A stretch of DNA of 64,000 nt from Kaistia soli DSM 19436 (GTDB lineage Bacteria; Pseudomonadota; Alphaproteobacteria; Rhizobiales; Kaistiaceae): the NCBI RefSeq assembly GCF_900129325.1, contig NZ_FQUP01000004.1, forward strand, positions 496,001 through 560,000, given 5' to 3'. Below, in pieces: positions 50,102 through 60,700 of the stretch; within the stretch, counting starts at the first letter, position 1; the number at the start of each line of letters is the position of its first letter. The notes beneath the pieces were generated by a model that saw only the letters and a list, made by a program, of their open reading frames with translations, made no database searches and was not told the origin of the DNA. The position numbers and the translations under genes are program-made.

Positions 50102-51145
50102 ATGGACGCCGCACCGACCGAACTTTCCGCCCTGCCGCCCGGCCATCCGCCGGTGGCGCGCGGCCGCATCGGCGTGCTGCTCGTCAATCTCGGGACGCCT
50201 GATGCCACCGACTACTGGTCGATGCGCCGTTATCTGAAGGAGTTCCTTTCAGACCGCCGCGTGATCGAGGTACCGCGGCTCATCTGGTGGCCGATCCTCA
50301 ACCTGATCATCCTGACCTTCCGGCCGAAGAAATCCGGCCACGCCTACGCCTCGATTTGGAACAAGGAGCGCAACGAATCCCCGCTGCGCACCATTACGCG
50401 GGCGCAGGCCGAAAAGCTCGCGCCGCGATTCGCGGACGACAAGCGCATCGTCGTCGACTGGGCGATGCGCTACGGCACACCCTCGATCGAGGAACGGCTG
50501 ACCGCGATGAAAGCAGCGGGCTGCGAGCGCATCCTGATCGCGCCGCTCTATCCGCAATATGCCGCGTCGACGACCGCGACGGTCAACGACAAGGCCTTCG
50601 AGGTGCTGAAGGCGATGCGCTGGCAGCCGGCGATCCGCACGCTGCCGCCCTATCACGACGATCCCGTCTATATCGACGCGCTGGCGCGCTCGATGCAGAA
50701 ATCGATCGCGGCGCTCGATTTCGAGCCGGAGCTTGTACTGGCCTCGTTCCACGGCCTGCCGAAGGAATATCTCGACAAAGGCGATCCCTATCACTGCCAT
50801 TGCCACAAGACGGCGCGGCTGCTGCGCGATCGTCTCGGCTGGGCCAAGGACAAGTTGAAACTCACCTTCCAGTCGCGCTTCGGGCGCGCCGAATGGCTGC
50901 AGCCCTATACCGACGTGACAGTCGAGGCGCTTGCCAAGAGCGGCGTCAAGCGGCTCGCCGTAGTCAGCCCTGGTTTTGCCGCCGATTGCGTCGAGACGCT
51001 GGAAGAAATCGCCATGCAGAATGGCGACATCTTCCGCGAGCATGGCGGCGAGCATTTCGCGGCCCTGCCCTGCCTCAACGACAGCGAAGAGAGCATTGCC
51101 CTCTTCGAACATCTCGTCCGCCGCGAACTGGCGGGCTGGATCTGA
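50102..51145 (+). CDS. hemH: Ferrochelatase
   Basis: The 347-residue final enzyme of haem synthesis, inserting Fe(II) into protoporphyrin IX at the inner membrane. GVLLVNLGTPDATDYWSMRR is the N-terminal motif, the metal/catalytic His is in SFHGLPKEYLDKGDPY near residue 219, and FAADCVETLEEI is the C-terminal signature. The ATG at 50102 follows GAAGACGAG. It converges on xylB with only 12 bases between them, so it has no room for a separate terminator. Confidence 0.96.
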   Translation: MDAAPTELSALPPGHPPVARGRIGVLLVNLGTPDATDYWSMRRYLKEFLSDRRVIEVPRLIWWPILNLIILTFRPKKSGHAYASIWNKERNESPLRTITRAQAEKLAPRFADDKRIVVDWAMRYGTPSIEERLTAMKAAGCERILIAPLYPQYAASTTATVNDKAFEVLKAMRWQPAIRTLPPYHDDPVYIDALARSMQKSIAALDFEPELVLASFHGLPKEYLDKGDPYHCHCHKTARLLRDRLGWAKDKLKLTFQSRFGRAEWLQPYTDVTVEALAKSGVKRLAVVSPGFAADCVETLEEIAMQNGDIFREHGGEHFAALPCLNDSEESIALFEHLVRRELAGWI

Positions 51146-51157
51146 GGCGAGCGCGGC

Positions 51158-52618
51158 TCAACCGGCCGCCGCTTCCTTCATCAGCGGGTAATAGCGCTGC
51201 CAGAGCGCATAACGCGCCTCATACGCCTTGGCGAGCGCGGGATCCGGCATGTAAGTCCTGAGCCGCTTCGGCGGCGGGCAGACCTCGCGCGGCGAAAGGC
51301 CGGTCGCCGCGATCCGCGCCAGCCGCGCCGCGCCGAACGCGCCGCCGAGTTCGCCGTCCTCGACGGTGTGCACCGGGATGCCGAGCACATTCGCCATGAT
51401 CGACGCCCAAAGCGCCGAGCGCGAGCCGCCGCCGACGAGATCGATCTCCGCGACATGGCTGCCGGCCGCTTCGAGCACCGCCTGGCAACTCCGCGTGGCG
51501 AACGCGACGCCTTCGAGCACCGCCTGCGTCAGCGCAGCGCGATCATGCTCATGCGCTAGGCCGATGAACGCGCCGCGCGCGCCGACATCGTTATGCGGCG
51601 TCCGCTCGCCCGAGAGATAGGGCAGGAAGAGAACAGGCGCTGGTGCTTCCACCGTCTCGCCCAGCGCCGCGAGCAGTTCGCCTTCCTTGACGCCGACAAG
51701 GTTCGAATACCAGGACAGCGCCGAAGCTGCCGAGAGCATGACGCCCATCTGGTGCCAGGTCTCGGGGATGGCGTGGCAGAAGGCATGGACCGCAGAGGCA
51801 GGATTCGGCAGGAACCTGTCGGTCGTGACCCAGAGAACGCCGGATGTGCCGAGCGACAGGAACGCCGAGCCGGCAGCAATCGCGCCGAGCCCGACCGCGG
51901 CGGCCGCATTGTCGCCCGCACCGCCCGCAACGACAGGCGGCGTCGCCATGCCCCAGCGCTTTGCGAGTTCGGCGTCGAGCGGCCCGCCGGATTGCGATCC
52001 CTCGACGAGGCGCGGCATGAAGCTGCGATCAAGCCCGGTGGCGGCGAGCACCGTATCCGACCAGTCGCGCTTGCCGACATCGAGCCAGAGCGTGCCCGAC
52101 GCGTCGGACATCTCGTCCACCTTATCGCCGGTCATACGGTAGCGGACATAAGCCTTTGGCAGCAGAACGCTGCGGGTGCGGGCGAAGATTTCCGGCTCAT
52201 GCTTTCGCACCCAGAGCAGCTTCGGCGCGGTGAAGCCTGGCATGGCGAGATTGCCGGTGATGGCATGAAGCTCAGGGCATGCAGCCTCAAGCTCGGCGCA
52301 TTCCGCGGCCGCGCGGCCGTCATTCCAGAGGATGCACGGCCGCAGCACGGCGCCATCCTTGTCGAGCAGCGTCGCACCATGCATCTGGCCCGAGAGCGCG
52401 ATGCCGCGCGTCGCCGCGATCTCGGCCGGGAAAGCCACCGCCAATGCGTCCATGGTCTCGAGCGTCGCGGTCCACCAGCTTTCCGGATCTTGCTCCGACC
52501 AGCCGGGCTCGGGACGCTGCACCGTCAGGGGGCGCGATTCCGATCCCAAGACCGCGCCATCGCCTGACATCAGCACCGTCTTGACGCTGGACGTCCCTAT
52601 GTCGATCCCGATGAACAT
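51158..52618 (-). CDS. xylB: Xylulokinase
   Basis: A 486-residue FGGY kinase. The N-terminal ATP-binding site is MFIGIDIGTSSVKTVLM, the sugar site includes GQMHGATLLD, and the second FGGY motif has LVGGGSRSALWASIMANVLG. It phosphorylates D-xylulose to xylulose-5-phosphate. It is divergent from xylA across a 297-base gap with a palindromic operator, the classic rhizobial xylose arrangement. Confidence 0.95.
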   Translation of the reverse strand: MFIGIDIGTSSVKTVLMSGDGAVLGSESRPLTVQRPEPGWSEQDPESWWTATLETMDALAVAFPAEIAATRGIALSGQMHGATLLDKDGAVLRPCILWNDGRAAAECAELEAACPELHAITGNLAMPGFTAPKLLWVRKHEPEIFARTRSVLLPKAYVRYRMTGDKVDEMSDASGTLWLDVGKRDWSDTVLAATGLDRSFMPRLVEGSQSGGPLDAELAKRWGMATPPVVAGGAGDNAAAAVGLGAIAAGSAFLSLGTSGVLWVTTDRFLPNPASAVHAFCHAIPETWHQMGVMLSAASALSWYSNLVGVKEGELLAALGETVEAPAPVLFLPYLSGERTPHNDVGARGAFIGLAHEHDRAALTQAVLEGVAFATRSCQAVLEAAGSHVAEIDLVGGGSRSALWASIMANVLGIPVHTVEDGELGGAFGAARLARIAATGLSPREVCPPPKRLRTYMPDPALAKAYEARYALWQRYYPLMKEAAAG

Positions 52619-52915
52619 CTCTTCCTCCTCCTGCCGCGCCGCGCGCCGTCACCCGACAGCCCGCCAACCCGCGTTCCATTTTTGAGTTGCGTACCGCAAA
52701 TCGCGATCGTATACCACCACCAGCAGGCGTTGAGCCTCAAGCAAAGTGGCCTTTGTTTGACATTATTTATTTGATTATCAAATCAAATACCGCATCTCCC
52801 GGGCCCCTTGCCGCATGACGTGCGCCCCTCATCCATTTGGGGGCCACATGCTCCGCCGTTCGTTTGAGCGCCTCGTCGATCGGGGCGCCGTAGCTCAACT
52901 GAGGAGGAAATGCCC
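52619..52915. promoter_or_regulatory. Divergent xylB/xylA control region with operator
   Basis: An A/T-rich patch holds TTTGATT-ATCA-AATCAAA (52770-52787), a perfect 18-base palindrome with a nested TTTGATTATCAAA. A TTGACA at 52757-52762 is a good -35 for xylA, placing the palindrome over the spacer and -10, as for a repressor. A LacI- or ROK-type xylose repressor (XylR) is the likely binder but is not in the window. Confidence 0.65.
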
Positions 52916-54226
52916 ATGTCCCAGTTCTTCACGCAGAAGGACACCATCATGTTCGAAGGCCCGGACGCAACCTCTCCGCTGGCCTTCCGCTGGTACGACA
53001 AGGATCGGGTGGTCTTTGGCAAGCGCCTTGAGGATCATCTCCGCTTTTCGGTCGCCTATTGGCACTCATTCACCTGGCCGGGCGGCGACCCCTTTGGCGG
53101 TGAAACCTTCCTGCGCCCCTGGATGCATGGCAGCGACCCGCTGGCTCTGGCGAAGCAGAAGGCCGATGTCGCTTTTGACATGTTCCGCCTGCTCGACGTG
53201 CCTTTCTTCGCCTTCCACGATGTCGACGTAGCCCCCGAGGGAGCGACGCTCGCCGAGTCAATCGACAATCTGAAGGTGATCACCGACATCTTCGCCAAGA
53301 AGATGGAGACCGAGAAGGTTCGCCTGCTCTGGGGCACGGCCAATCTCTTCTCGCATCGCCGCTACATGGCGGGCGCTGCGACCAATCCCGATCCCGACGT
53401 CTTCACCTATGCGGTCGGCCAGGTTCGCGCGGCGATCGAGGCGACGCACAAGCTCGGCGGCGCCAACTATGTCTGCTGGGGCGGCCGCGAAGGCTATGAG
53501 ACGCTGCTCAACACCGACATGAAGCGTGAGCTCGACCAGCTCGGCCGCTTCCTCAACATGCTCGTCGAGCACAAGCACAAGATCGGCTTCAAGGGTCCGA
53601 TCCTGATCGAGCCGAAGCCGAAAGAGCCGACCAAGCACCAGTACGACTACGACACCGCAACGGTCTACGGCTTCCTGGAGCGCTACGGTCTCGCCAAGGA
53701 GGTGAAGCTCAATATCGAGCAGAACCACGCGATCCTCGCCGGGCACTCGTTCCACCACGAAGTGATGCTGGCCTTCGCGCTCGGCATCTTCGGCTCGCTT
53801 GATATCAATCGCGGCGACAATCTCCTCGGCTGGGACACTGACCAGTTCGCGATGGATGTCGGCGAACTCGTGCCGGTCTTCCACGAGTTCCTGAAGGGCG
53901 GCGGCTTCACGACCGGCGGTCTCAATTTCGACGCCAAGATCCGTCGCCAGTCGATCGACCCCGACGATCTCCTCATCGGCCATGTCGCCTCGATGGATGC
54001 CTGCGCCCGTGCTCTGATCGGCGCGGCGCGCATGCTGGAGGAAAAGGGGCTCGAAGGCCCGCTGGCCGCGCGCTATGCCGGCTGGGACAGCGCCGAGAGC
54101 AAGAGCATCCTTGCAGGCGAGCGAAGCCTCGACCAGGTCGCTGACCGCGCGCTCACGATCGCCGATCCGCAGCCGCGCTCCGGCCGCCAGGAATTGCTCG
54201 AAGGCGTCGTCAACCGCTACCTCTGA
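52916..54226 (+). CDS. xylA: Xylose isomerase
   Basis: A 436-residue metal-dependent isomerase converting D-xylose to D-xylulose. The catalytic His is in [13 protein letters not shown] near residue 100; metal ligands follow in [17 protein letters not shown] and the later [16 protein letters not shown] segment. The ATG at 52916 is chosen over 52910 because AGGAGG lies eight bases before it and only two before the first ATG. The length is standard for the class I family. It is divergent from xylB, and a hairpin follows the stop. Confidence 0.97.
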   Translation: MSQFFTQKDTIMFEGPDATSPLAFRWYDKDRVVFGKRLEDHLRFSVAYWHSFTWPGGDPFGGETFLRPWMHGSDPLALAKQKADVAFDMFRLLDVPFFAFHDVDVAPEGATLAESIDNLKVITDIFAKKMETEKVRLLWGTANLFSHRRYMAGAATNPDPDVFTYAVGQVRAAIEATHKLGGANYVCWGGREGYETLLNTDMKRELDQLGRFLNMLVEHKHKIGFKGPILIEPKPKEPTKHQYDYDTATVYGFLERYGLAKEVKLNIEQNHAILAGHSFHHEVMLAFALGIFGSLDINRGDNLLGWDTDQFAMDVGELVPVFHEFLKGGGFTTGGLNFDAKIRRQSIDPDDLLIGHVASMDACARALIGAARMLEEKGLEGPLAARYAGWDSAESKSILAGERSLDQVADRALTIADPQPRSGRQELLEGVVNRYL

Positions 54227-54251
54227 GCGGCGCTCTTCCTCATCCTGACAC

Positions 54252-54274
54252 GGGAACGGCCGTCGGCCGTTCCC
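54252..54274 (+). terminator. Hairpin after xylA
   Basis: GGGAACGGCC-GTC-GGCCGTTCCC is a perfect 10-bp stem with a 3-base loop, without a T-tract. It likely ends or stabilises the xylA transcript before the QmcA gene. Confidence 0.55.
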
Positions 54275-54344
54275 CTCCTGCGGCGTTGTTTGCCTCGCCG
54301 CGGCGAAGCTCGTAAAGCTCGTCGCGGCAAGGTGGAGGCGCGAC

Positions 54345-55331
54345 ATGGACTTCTTTGGCTTCAATGCGACCATTCTCGTGCTGGTCGTCCTCGTCGTCCT
54401 GGTGCTGGCAGCCGGCATCAAGACCGTGCCGCAGGGCTTCAACTATACGATCGAGCGCTTCGGCCGCTACACGCGCACGCTGAAGCCCGGCCTCAACCTC
54501 ATCGTTCCCTTCGTCGACCGTATCGGCGCGAAGATGAACATGATGGAACAGGTGCTCGACGTTCCGACGCAGGAAATCATCACCAAGGACAATGCGACGG
54601 TCAGCGTCGACGGCGTCACCTTCTATCAGGTGCTGGATGCCGCGCGCGCCGCCTATGAGGTGCAGGGCCTGCAGAACGCGCTGCTCAACCTGACCATGAC
54701 CAACGTGCGCACGGTCATGGGCTCGATGGACCTCGACCAGCTCCTCTCGCATCGTGACGAGATCAACGACCGCCTGCTGCGCGTCGTCGACAGCGCAGCC
54801 TCGTCCTGGGGCATCAAGATCACGCGCATCGAGATCAAGGATATCGTACCGCCCGCCGACCTCATCGCGTCGATGGGCCGCCAGATGAAGGCCGAACGCG
54901 AGAAGCGTGCGCAGATCCTCGAGGCGGAAGGCCTCCGCCAATCCGCGATTCTGCGCGCGGAAGGCGAAAAGCAGGCGCAGATCCTGCAGGCCGAAGGCCG
55001 CCGCGAAGCGGCCTTCCGTGACGCCGAAGCGCGGGAGCGCGCCGCCGAGGCGGAGGCCAAGGCGACCGAGCTCGTCAGCCGCGCGATCGCCGCCGGCGAC
55101 GTGCAGGCGATCAACTATTTCGTCGCCCAGGGCTACACTAAGGCGATAGAGGCGCTCGCCTCGGCGCCCAATCAGAAGGTGCTGATGATGCCGATCGAGG
55201 CCGGCGCGCTGCTCGGCTCGATCGGCGGCATTGCCGAGATTGCCCGCGAGGCCTTTGGCACGGAGCCGTCCTCGCCGCGTGGCCCGACGCGCCGCAACCC
55301 CTCCGTTCCGCGCACCGGCGATGGCAGCTGA
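54345..55331 (+). CDS. qmcA: SPFH/Band 7 protein, QmcA-type stomatin homologue
   Basis: A 328-residue protein. One TM helix (about residues 8-26) precedes the SPFH domain, with [15 protein letters not shown] and [13 protein letters not shown] long coiled-coil runs about residues 175-245 ([16 protein letters not shown] repeats, then [19 protein letters not shown]). It forms oligomers that scaffold membrane microdomains and guard proteases such as FtsH. Its stop overlaps the NfeD-like gene by 11 bases; QmcA-NfeD pairs are recurrent. Confidence 0.93.
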   Translation: MDFFGFNATILVLVVLVVLVLAAGIKTVPQGFNYTIERFGRYTRTLKPGLNLIVPFVDRIGAKMNMMEQVLDVPTQEIITKDNATVSVDGVTFYQVLDAARAAYEVQGLQNALLNLTMTNVRTVMGSMDLDQLLSHRDEINDRLLRVVDSAASSWGIKITRIEIKDIVPPADLIASMGRQMKAEREKRAQILEAEGLRQSAILRAEGEKQAQILQAEGRREAAFRDAEARERAAEAEAKATELVSRAIAAGDVQAINYFVAQGYTKAIEALASAPNQKVLMMPIEAGALLGSIGGIAEIAREAFGTEPSSPRGPTRRNPSVPRTGDGS

Positions 55332-55776
55332 AATGGACGCGTGGCTTGCTTCGCTCGGCGCATGGAATTGGGTGATCGTCGGGCTGGTGCTGCTCGCCCT
55401 TGAACTTTTTGCGCCCGGCGCCTTCCTCATGTGGTTCGGACTGGCGGCCATCGCCGTCGGCCTGCTGTCACTTGCCGTCGCGATGCCCTGGCAGCTGGCG
55501 GCGGTCGTCTTCGTCGTGCTGGCGGTGGTGTTCGTCATGATCGCCCGACGCCTGGCGCTCCGCCGCGCCGATGCCGAGGACGATCTCAGGCTCAACGACC
55601 GCGCTGCCCGCCTGCTCGGCCGCACCTTTGCGCTGAGCGAGGCGATCCGCGAGGGGCAGGGCCGCATCCGCGTCGACGATTCAAGCTGGGGCGTCGAAGG
55701 GCCGGATCTGCCGGCTGGAACGCTGGTGCGCGTCGTCGGCCATGACGGAACGCGGCTGAAAGTGATCGCGGCCTAA
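55321..55776 (+). CDS. NfeD family membrane protein
   Basis: A 151-residue short NfeD with two or three TM helices in the N-terminal half ([21 protein letters not shown] and [20 protein letters not shown]) and a C-terminal OB-fold ([20 protein letters not shown], then [18 protein letters not shown]). The first ATG (55321) overlaps the QmcA stop; a second ATG (55333) is possible. It partners QmcA/stomatin in the inner membrane. The 3' end overlaps the TetR gene by four bases on the opposite strand. Confidence 0.9.
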   Translation: MAAEMDAWLASLGAWNWVIVGLVLLALELFAPGAFLMWFGLAAIAVGLLSLAVAMPWQLAAVVFVVLAVVFVMIARRLALRRADAEDDLRLNDRAARLLGRTFALSEAIREGQGRIRVDDSSWGVEGPDLPAGTLVRVVGHDGTRLKVIAA

Positions 55777-56375
55777 GGGCTGGAGCTCTCGGGAACGGCA
55801 GGGCTGTCGCCGGCCGGCGCGACCGCGAGGATCGCCGAGAGCGTCGCGAAGATGCGGTCGGTCTCGGCTTCCGTGATCGGATTGGCATCGAAGATCTGCA
55901 GACAGCGCAGCCCCTCGACCACCAGGAACGTCATCAGAGCGATCTCCGGCTCGCGCGCCTTCCTGAGACACTCGACAATGCGCTGATTGTGATCGCGGAT
56001 CGGCTCCAGCAGCTCGGGGGTCTCGGCCATCGCGGCGAGGAAGCCCTGCGCACCGCCGGGCTTCGCGGCAGGTGTGGCGCAGAAGGAGCGCATCAGCGCC
56101 AGCGCGACGCTGGAGCCATCCGACGGCGCCGCGTCACCTGCCAGTCCGGCCGACCGTTCGACCGTTTCAAGGTGACGTTCGATGATCGCTTTGATCAGCG
56201 ACGCCTTCGTTGGAAAATGATACAGTAGACCACCTTTGGAAACGCCAGCCTTCTCGGCGACGGCATCAAGGGACAGATGGGCCGGCCCTACCGCATGGGC
56301 AACGGCGGTCGCTGCCTCCATAATGCGATCGCGCGTGCTGCTGCGCGGGGGCTTGAGCGGCTGTTGCTCGTCCAC
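55773..56375 (-). CDS. TetR-type repressor of the adjacent RND efflux operon
   Basis: A 200-residue regulator. The GTG at 56375 follows AGGAG at five bases and is preferred over the ATG at 56420. The HTH is in LSLDAVAEKAGVSKGGLLYHFPTKASLIKAI near residues 35-65. The ligand domain is Cys/Ala-rich and typical of efflux repressors. It is divergent from the RND adaptor and permease genes, with a palindrome in the intergenic region that overlaps the efflux promoter, so it likely represses efflux until a drug or hydrophobic ligand binds. Confidence 0.92.
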   Translation of the reverse strand: MDEQQPLKPPRSSTRDRIMEAATAVAHAVGPAHLSLDAVAEKAGVSKGGLLYHFPTKASLIKAIIERHLETVERSAGLAGDAAPSDGSSVALALMRSFCATPAAKPGGAQGFLAAMAETPELLEPIRDHNQRIVECLRKAREPEIALMTFLVVEGLRCLQIFDANPITEAETDRIFATLSAILAVAPAGDSPAVPESSSP

Positions 56376-56457
56376 ACTGTCTCCTGGGCTCGGGCCGAAC
56401 GTTGCCAGGATGCAACGCAATGGCGCAAGATGTGTTGCCGCATTGCAGCATGTTGAC

Positions 56458-56489
56458 TTGACCGTCCAGACGGTACACTCTTTTATGCT
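56458..56489. promoter_or_regulatory. RND efflux promoter with TetR-type operator
   Basis: A perfect 14-base palindrome ACCGTC-CA-GACGGT (56461-56474) overlaps a TTGACC -35 (56458-56463) and precedes TTTTAT/TATGCT -10 candidates (56481-56489). This is where a TetR repressor would block the pump promoter. Confidence 0.6.
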
Positions 56490-56585
56490 GCACGATCAAG
56501 GATGCTTGCTGAGAAGCGTTCTGACACATTGATCGATGCAGAAATGGTTGCCGATTGGGCGGCAACCCAAAAGCTGGATAGCCTC

Positions 56586-57773
56586 ATGGTGCGTGCCATC
56601 ATCGCCACGGTGTTCCTGATCATCGTGGGCGCAATCTGCGGCCTGCTGATCTTCATGAACGTGTTTTTCGACAAGGCGACGGCGCAGTTCTTCGCCAGCA
56701 TGAAGCGCCCGGTCGTAACGGTCTCGGCCATCGAGGTGCAGCCGACCACATGGAAGCCCGGCATCTCCGCCGTTGGCACCGTGGCCGCCTCGCAGGGCGT
56801 CGACGTCTCGGTTCAGGCTGGCGGCATCGTCGAGCAGATCCTGTTCAAGGCCAACGACAAGGTCGAGAAGGGCCAGCTTCTGGTCCAGATCGATGACGCC
56901 GTCGATCGCGCCGGCCTCGCCAGCGCCAAGACATCGGTTTCGGTCGCGCAGGATGCGCTGACCCGCTCGCAGGCGCTGCTCGACCGCAAGGTCGGGACTA
57001 TCGCTTCGCTGCAGGATTCGCAGAACAATCTCGACAAGGCCAAGGGTTCGCTGCAGCAGATCGAGGCGACGGTCGACCAGAAGGCGATCAAGGCACCGTT
57101 TGCCGGCACGATCGGCATTCCGAAGATCGATGTCGGTCAGTATGTCCAGCCCGCCACGGTAGTCGCGACGTTGCAGGATCTCGACACGATGAAGGTCAAC
57201 TTCACCGTGCCGGAACAGCAGCTCGGCTCGCTGAAGATCGGCCAGACGGCAAAGTTCGGCCTGACCGAGGACAAGCTGACCTATACGGGCCAGATCACCG
57301 GCATCGATCCGAAGATCGACCAGGCATCGCGCCTCGTCACCGTGCAGGCCCTGGTCAGCAATTCCGATGGCGCGCTGCGGCCCGGCATGTTCATCCATGT
57401 CCGCGTCGACCTGCCGGTCGAGAACAATGTGATCGCCGTGCCGCAGACCGCCGTCACGATCAGCCTCTATGGCACCTATGTTTATGTGATCGACAAGGCG
57501 GACCCGGCTCCCGCCGCTGCGGCGCCTGCCGCTGCGCAGGGCGCGGCCGCGGCAGCCCCCGCTGCTCCTGCTGGGCCTGAGCTCGTCGCCAAGCAGGTCT
57601 TCGTCACAACAGGCCGCCGCTCGGATGACACGATCGAGATCGTCAAGGGTCTCACTCCGGGGCAGCTCATCGCGACCTCGGGCCAGAACAAGCTTTCGCC
57701 CGGCGCCCCCGTCGCGATCGACAAGGACGGCGAGCCACCGGAAGGTGCCGTGAAGCCTGCGGGAGCGCTCTGA
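56586..57773 (+). CDS. RND efflux periplasmic adaptor (MFP)
   Basis: A 395-residue HlyD/AcrA-type membrane-fusion protein. One N-terminal TM anchor (IIATVFLIIVGAICGLLIF), the lipoyl-like domain (GGIVEQILFKANDKVEKGQLL), the coiled-coil hairpin and the beta-barrel domain (FTVPEQQLGSLKIGQTAKF) are in order. An Ala/Pro-rich insert lies about residues 305-330. The start is uncertain: ATG 56586, in-frame ATG 56544 or TTG-like 56502. It bridges the inner-membrane pump to an outer-membrane channel, which is not encoded here. Confidence 0.92.
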   Translation: MVRAIIATVFLIIVGAICGLLIFMNVFFDKATAQFFASMKRPVVTVSAIEVQPTTWKPGISAVGTVAASQGVDVSVQAGGIVEQILFKANDKVEKGQLLVQIDDAVDRAGLASAKTSVSVAQDALTRSQALLDRKVGTIASLQDSQNNLDKAKGSLQQIEATVDQKAIKAPFAGTIGIPKIDVGQYVQPATVVATLQDLDTMKVNFTVPEQQLGSLKIGQTAKFGLTEDKLTYTGQITGIDPKIDQASRLVTVQALVSNSDGALRPGMFIHVRVDLPVENNVIAVPQTAVTISLYGTYVYVIDKADPAPAAAAPAAAQGAAAAAPAAPAGPELVAKQVFVTTGRRSDDTIEIVKGLTPGQLIATSGQNKLSPGAPVAIDKDGEPPEGAVKPAGAL

Positions 57774-57775
57774 TC

Positions 57776-60700
57776 ATGGGTTTCTCGGAGATCTTCATCC
57801 GCCGCCCGGTCTTGTCGACCGTGGTGAGCCTGCTCATCCTGCTGCTCGGCGCGCAGGGCATCCTCTCGATGTCCATCCGCCAGTATCCGAAGGTCGACGA
57901 GACCGTGATCACGGTCACAACCGTGTATTCGGGCGCCAGCGCCGACGTGATCCAGGGCTTCATCACCTCGACGATCACCAAGTCGGTTTCGGCGGCCGAA
58001 GGCGTCGACTACGTCACCTCCTCGAGCGCGCTGGGTCTCTCCACCGTCTCCGTGCACATGCGCCTCAACACCGATCCCGACAAGGCGTTGACCGAGGTCA
58101 TCGCCAAGGTCCAGCAGGTGCGCGGCGATCTGCCGACCGAAGCCAAGGACCCGGTCATCCAGAAGGGAACGGGCTTCTCCTTCGCGCTGATGTATCTCGC
58201 GGCGCGCAGCGACACGATGAATGCGCAGCAGCTGACCGACTACCTGATCCGCGTCATCCAGCCGCGCTTTGCCACGGTGAACGGCGTTGCGAATGCCGAA
58301 GTGCTTGGCGCGCAGGAATTCGCGATGCGCGTCTGGCTCGACCCGATGGCCATGGCTTCGCGCCAGGTCACGGCGACAGACGTCCTCTCCGCGATCACCT
58401 CGTCCAACTTCCTGTCGGCGCCCGGCAAGACCAAGAACGACTATTACGCCTATTCGATCGAGGCGAAGACGACACTCCAGGACCCCGAGACCTTCGGCGC
58501 CTTGCCGATCCGCACCAATGGCGATGAAGTCGTGCGGCTGCGCGACGTCGCGCGCGTGGAGCTCGCCGCGGCCTCCAACGACGCGCGCGTCCGCTTCAAC
58601 GGCAAGGACGGCGTGTTCCTCGGCATCTTCCAGACGCCGTCGGCCAATCCACTCGACGTCGCCTCCGGCGTGCGCGCCGAGCTGCCGTTGATCCAGTCGT
58701 CACTGCCGACGGGCATGACGATCGACCTCGTCTATGACTCGACCGAAGCGATCAGCGCCTCGATCGAAGAGGTGCTGCACACGATCCTCGAGGCGGCGGC
58801 CATCGTCGTCGTCGTCATCCTGCTGTTCCTCGGCTCGTTCCGCTCGGTCATCATCCCGATCGTCACGATTCCACTGTCGCTGATCGGCGTCTGCTTCATC
58901 CTCTGGGCGCTCGGCTATTCGCTGAACACGCTGACGCTGCTCGCGATGGTGCTGGCCATCGGCCTCGTCGTCGACGACGCCATCGTCGTGGTGGAGAACA
59001 TCCACCGCCATATCGACGAGGGCCTGAAGCCGATGAAGGCGGCGATCGTCGGCATGCAGGAGATCACCGGCGCCGTCATCTCGATGACGGTGACGCTCGC
59101 CGCGGTCTATGCGCCGATCGCCTTTACACAGGGCGTTACGGGCGCGCTGTTCCGTGAATTCGCGCTGACGCTGGCCGGCGCGGTGGTGATTTCCGGCTTC
59201 GTCGCGCTGACGGTATCGCCGATGATGGCGGCCCTGATCCTGAAGCCAGGTGGCGGCCGTCTGCAGCGTTTCGTCGACCATATCTTCGAGAAGTTCAGCG
59301 GTTGGTACGGCCGCCGGCTCGAAGGCTCGCTGAAGGTACGGCCCATCACGCTTCTGCTCGTCGTGATCGTCATGGGCACCGTCGGGTTCCTGTTCGTCAA
59401 CACGAAGTCCGAGCTCGCGCCTGACGAAGACCAGGGCGCGCTGTTCGCCCTCATCAACGCGCCGCAATATGCGACAGTCGACTATACGCAGCACTATGTC
59501 GACCAGATCGCCGAGCGCACCGCCGACATTCCCGAGCGGGACGCCCTCTTCTCGATCGCCGGTTCCAGTGGTGCCAACTCAGCCTTCTCGGGCATGGTGC
59601 TGAAGCCCTGGGGCCAGCGCACGCGATCGCAGGCGGAAGTGCAGCAGGACGTCCAAGGTCGCCTCGACAAGGTCGCTGGCGTCCAGGCCTTCGTCTTCGG
59701 CATCCCGTCACTGCCGGGTACCGGCGGCGGCCTGCCGATCCAGATGGTCGTTCAGTCAACCGCTACGGCCGACCGCGTCTATGATGTCGCCGAAGAGATC
59801 AAGAACCGCGCCCAGGCGTCGGGCAAGTTCATCGTGGTCCAGAACTCGCTCTCCTTCGATACGCCGAAGGTGAACCTGACCATCGACCGCGCCCGCGCCG
59901 CCGCCCTCGGCGTTTCGGTCGCCGATATCGGCAATACGCTGACGCTGCTCGTCGGCGAGAACGGCATCTCGAAGTTCGACCGCGAAGCACGCGCCTACGA
60001 CATCATCACGCAGGTGCCGCAGCAGTATCGCAACAATCCGGAAAGCCTCGGCACGTTCTTCGTGCGCTCGCAGTCCGGCAAGATGGTGCCGCTGTCGGCG
60101 GTGGTGTCGATCTCGACAACGGGTTCGGCACCGGCGATCGAGCAGTTCAACCAGCTGAATTCGGCAACGCTCTCGGCGCTGCCGGTTCCGGGCATCACAT
60201 CCGGTACCGGTCTCGCCGCGCTGCAGGAGATCGCCCGCGAGGTGATGCCGCAAGGCTTCTTCATCGAATATGCCGGCCAGTCGCGTACCGAGATCGAGAC
60301 CGGCAACACGCTGCTGATCGTGTTCGGCCTCGCCATCGTTGTCATTTATCTGGTGCTGGCCGCCCAGTTCGAGAGCTTCCGCGATCCGCTCATCATCATG
60401 ATGTCGGTTCCGTTGTCGCTGTTCGGCGCCATTGCCGTGCTCAATATCTGCTCGCGGCTCGGCAATTTCGTACCGGCGCTGTCTGGCGGGACGCTCAACA
60501 TCTACAGTCAGGTCGGCCTGATCACGCTTGTCGGCCTGATCACGAAGCACGGCATCCTGATGGTGGAGTTCGCCAACCAGCAGCGCGAGCTGCGTGGCCT
60601 CTCGAAGCATGAGGCGATCGTCGAGGCAGCGCGCGTCCGCCTGCGCCCGATTCTGATGACCACCGCGGCCATGGTGTTCGGCGTCGTTCCGCTGATCACC

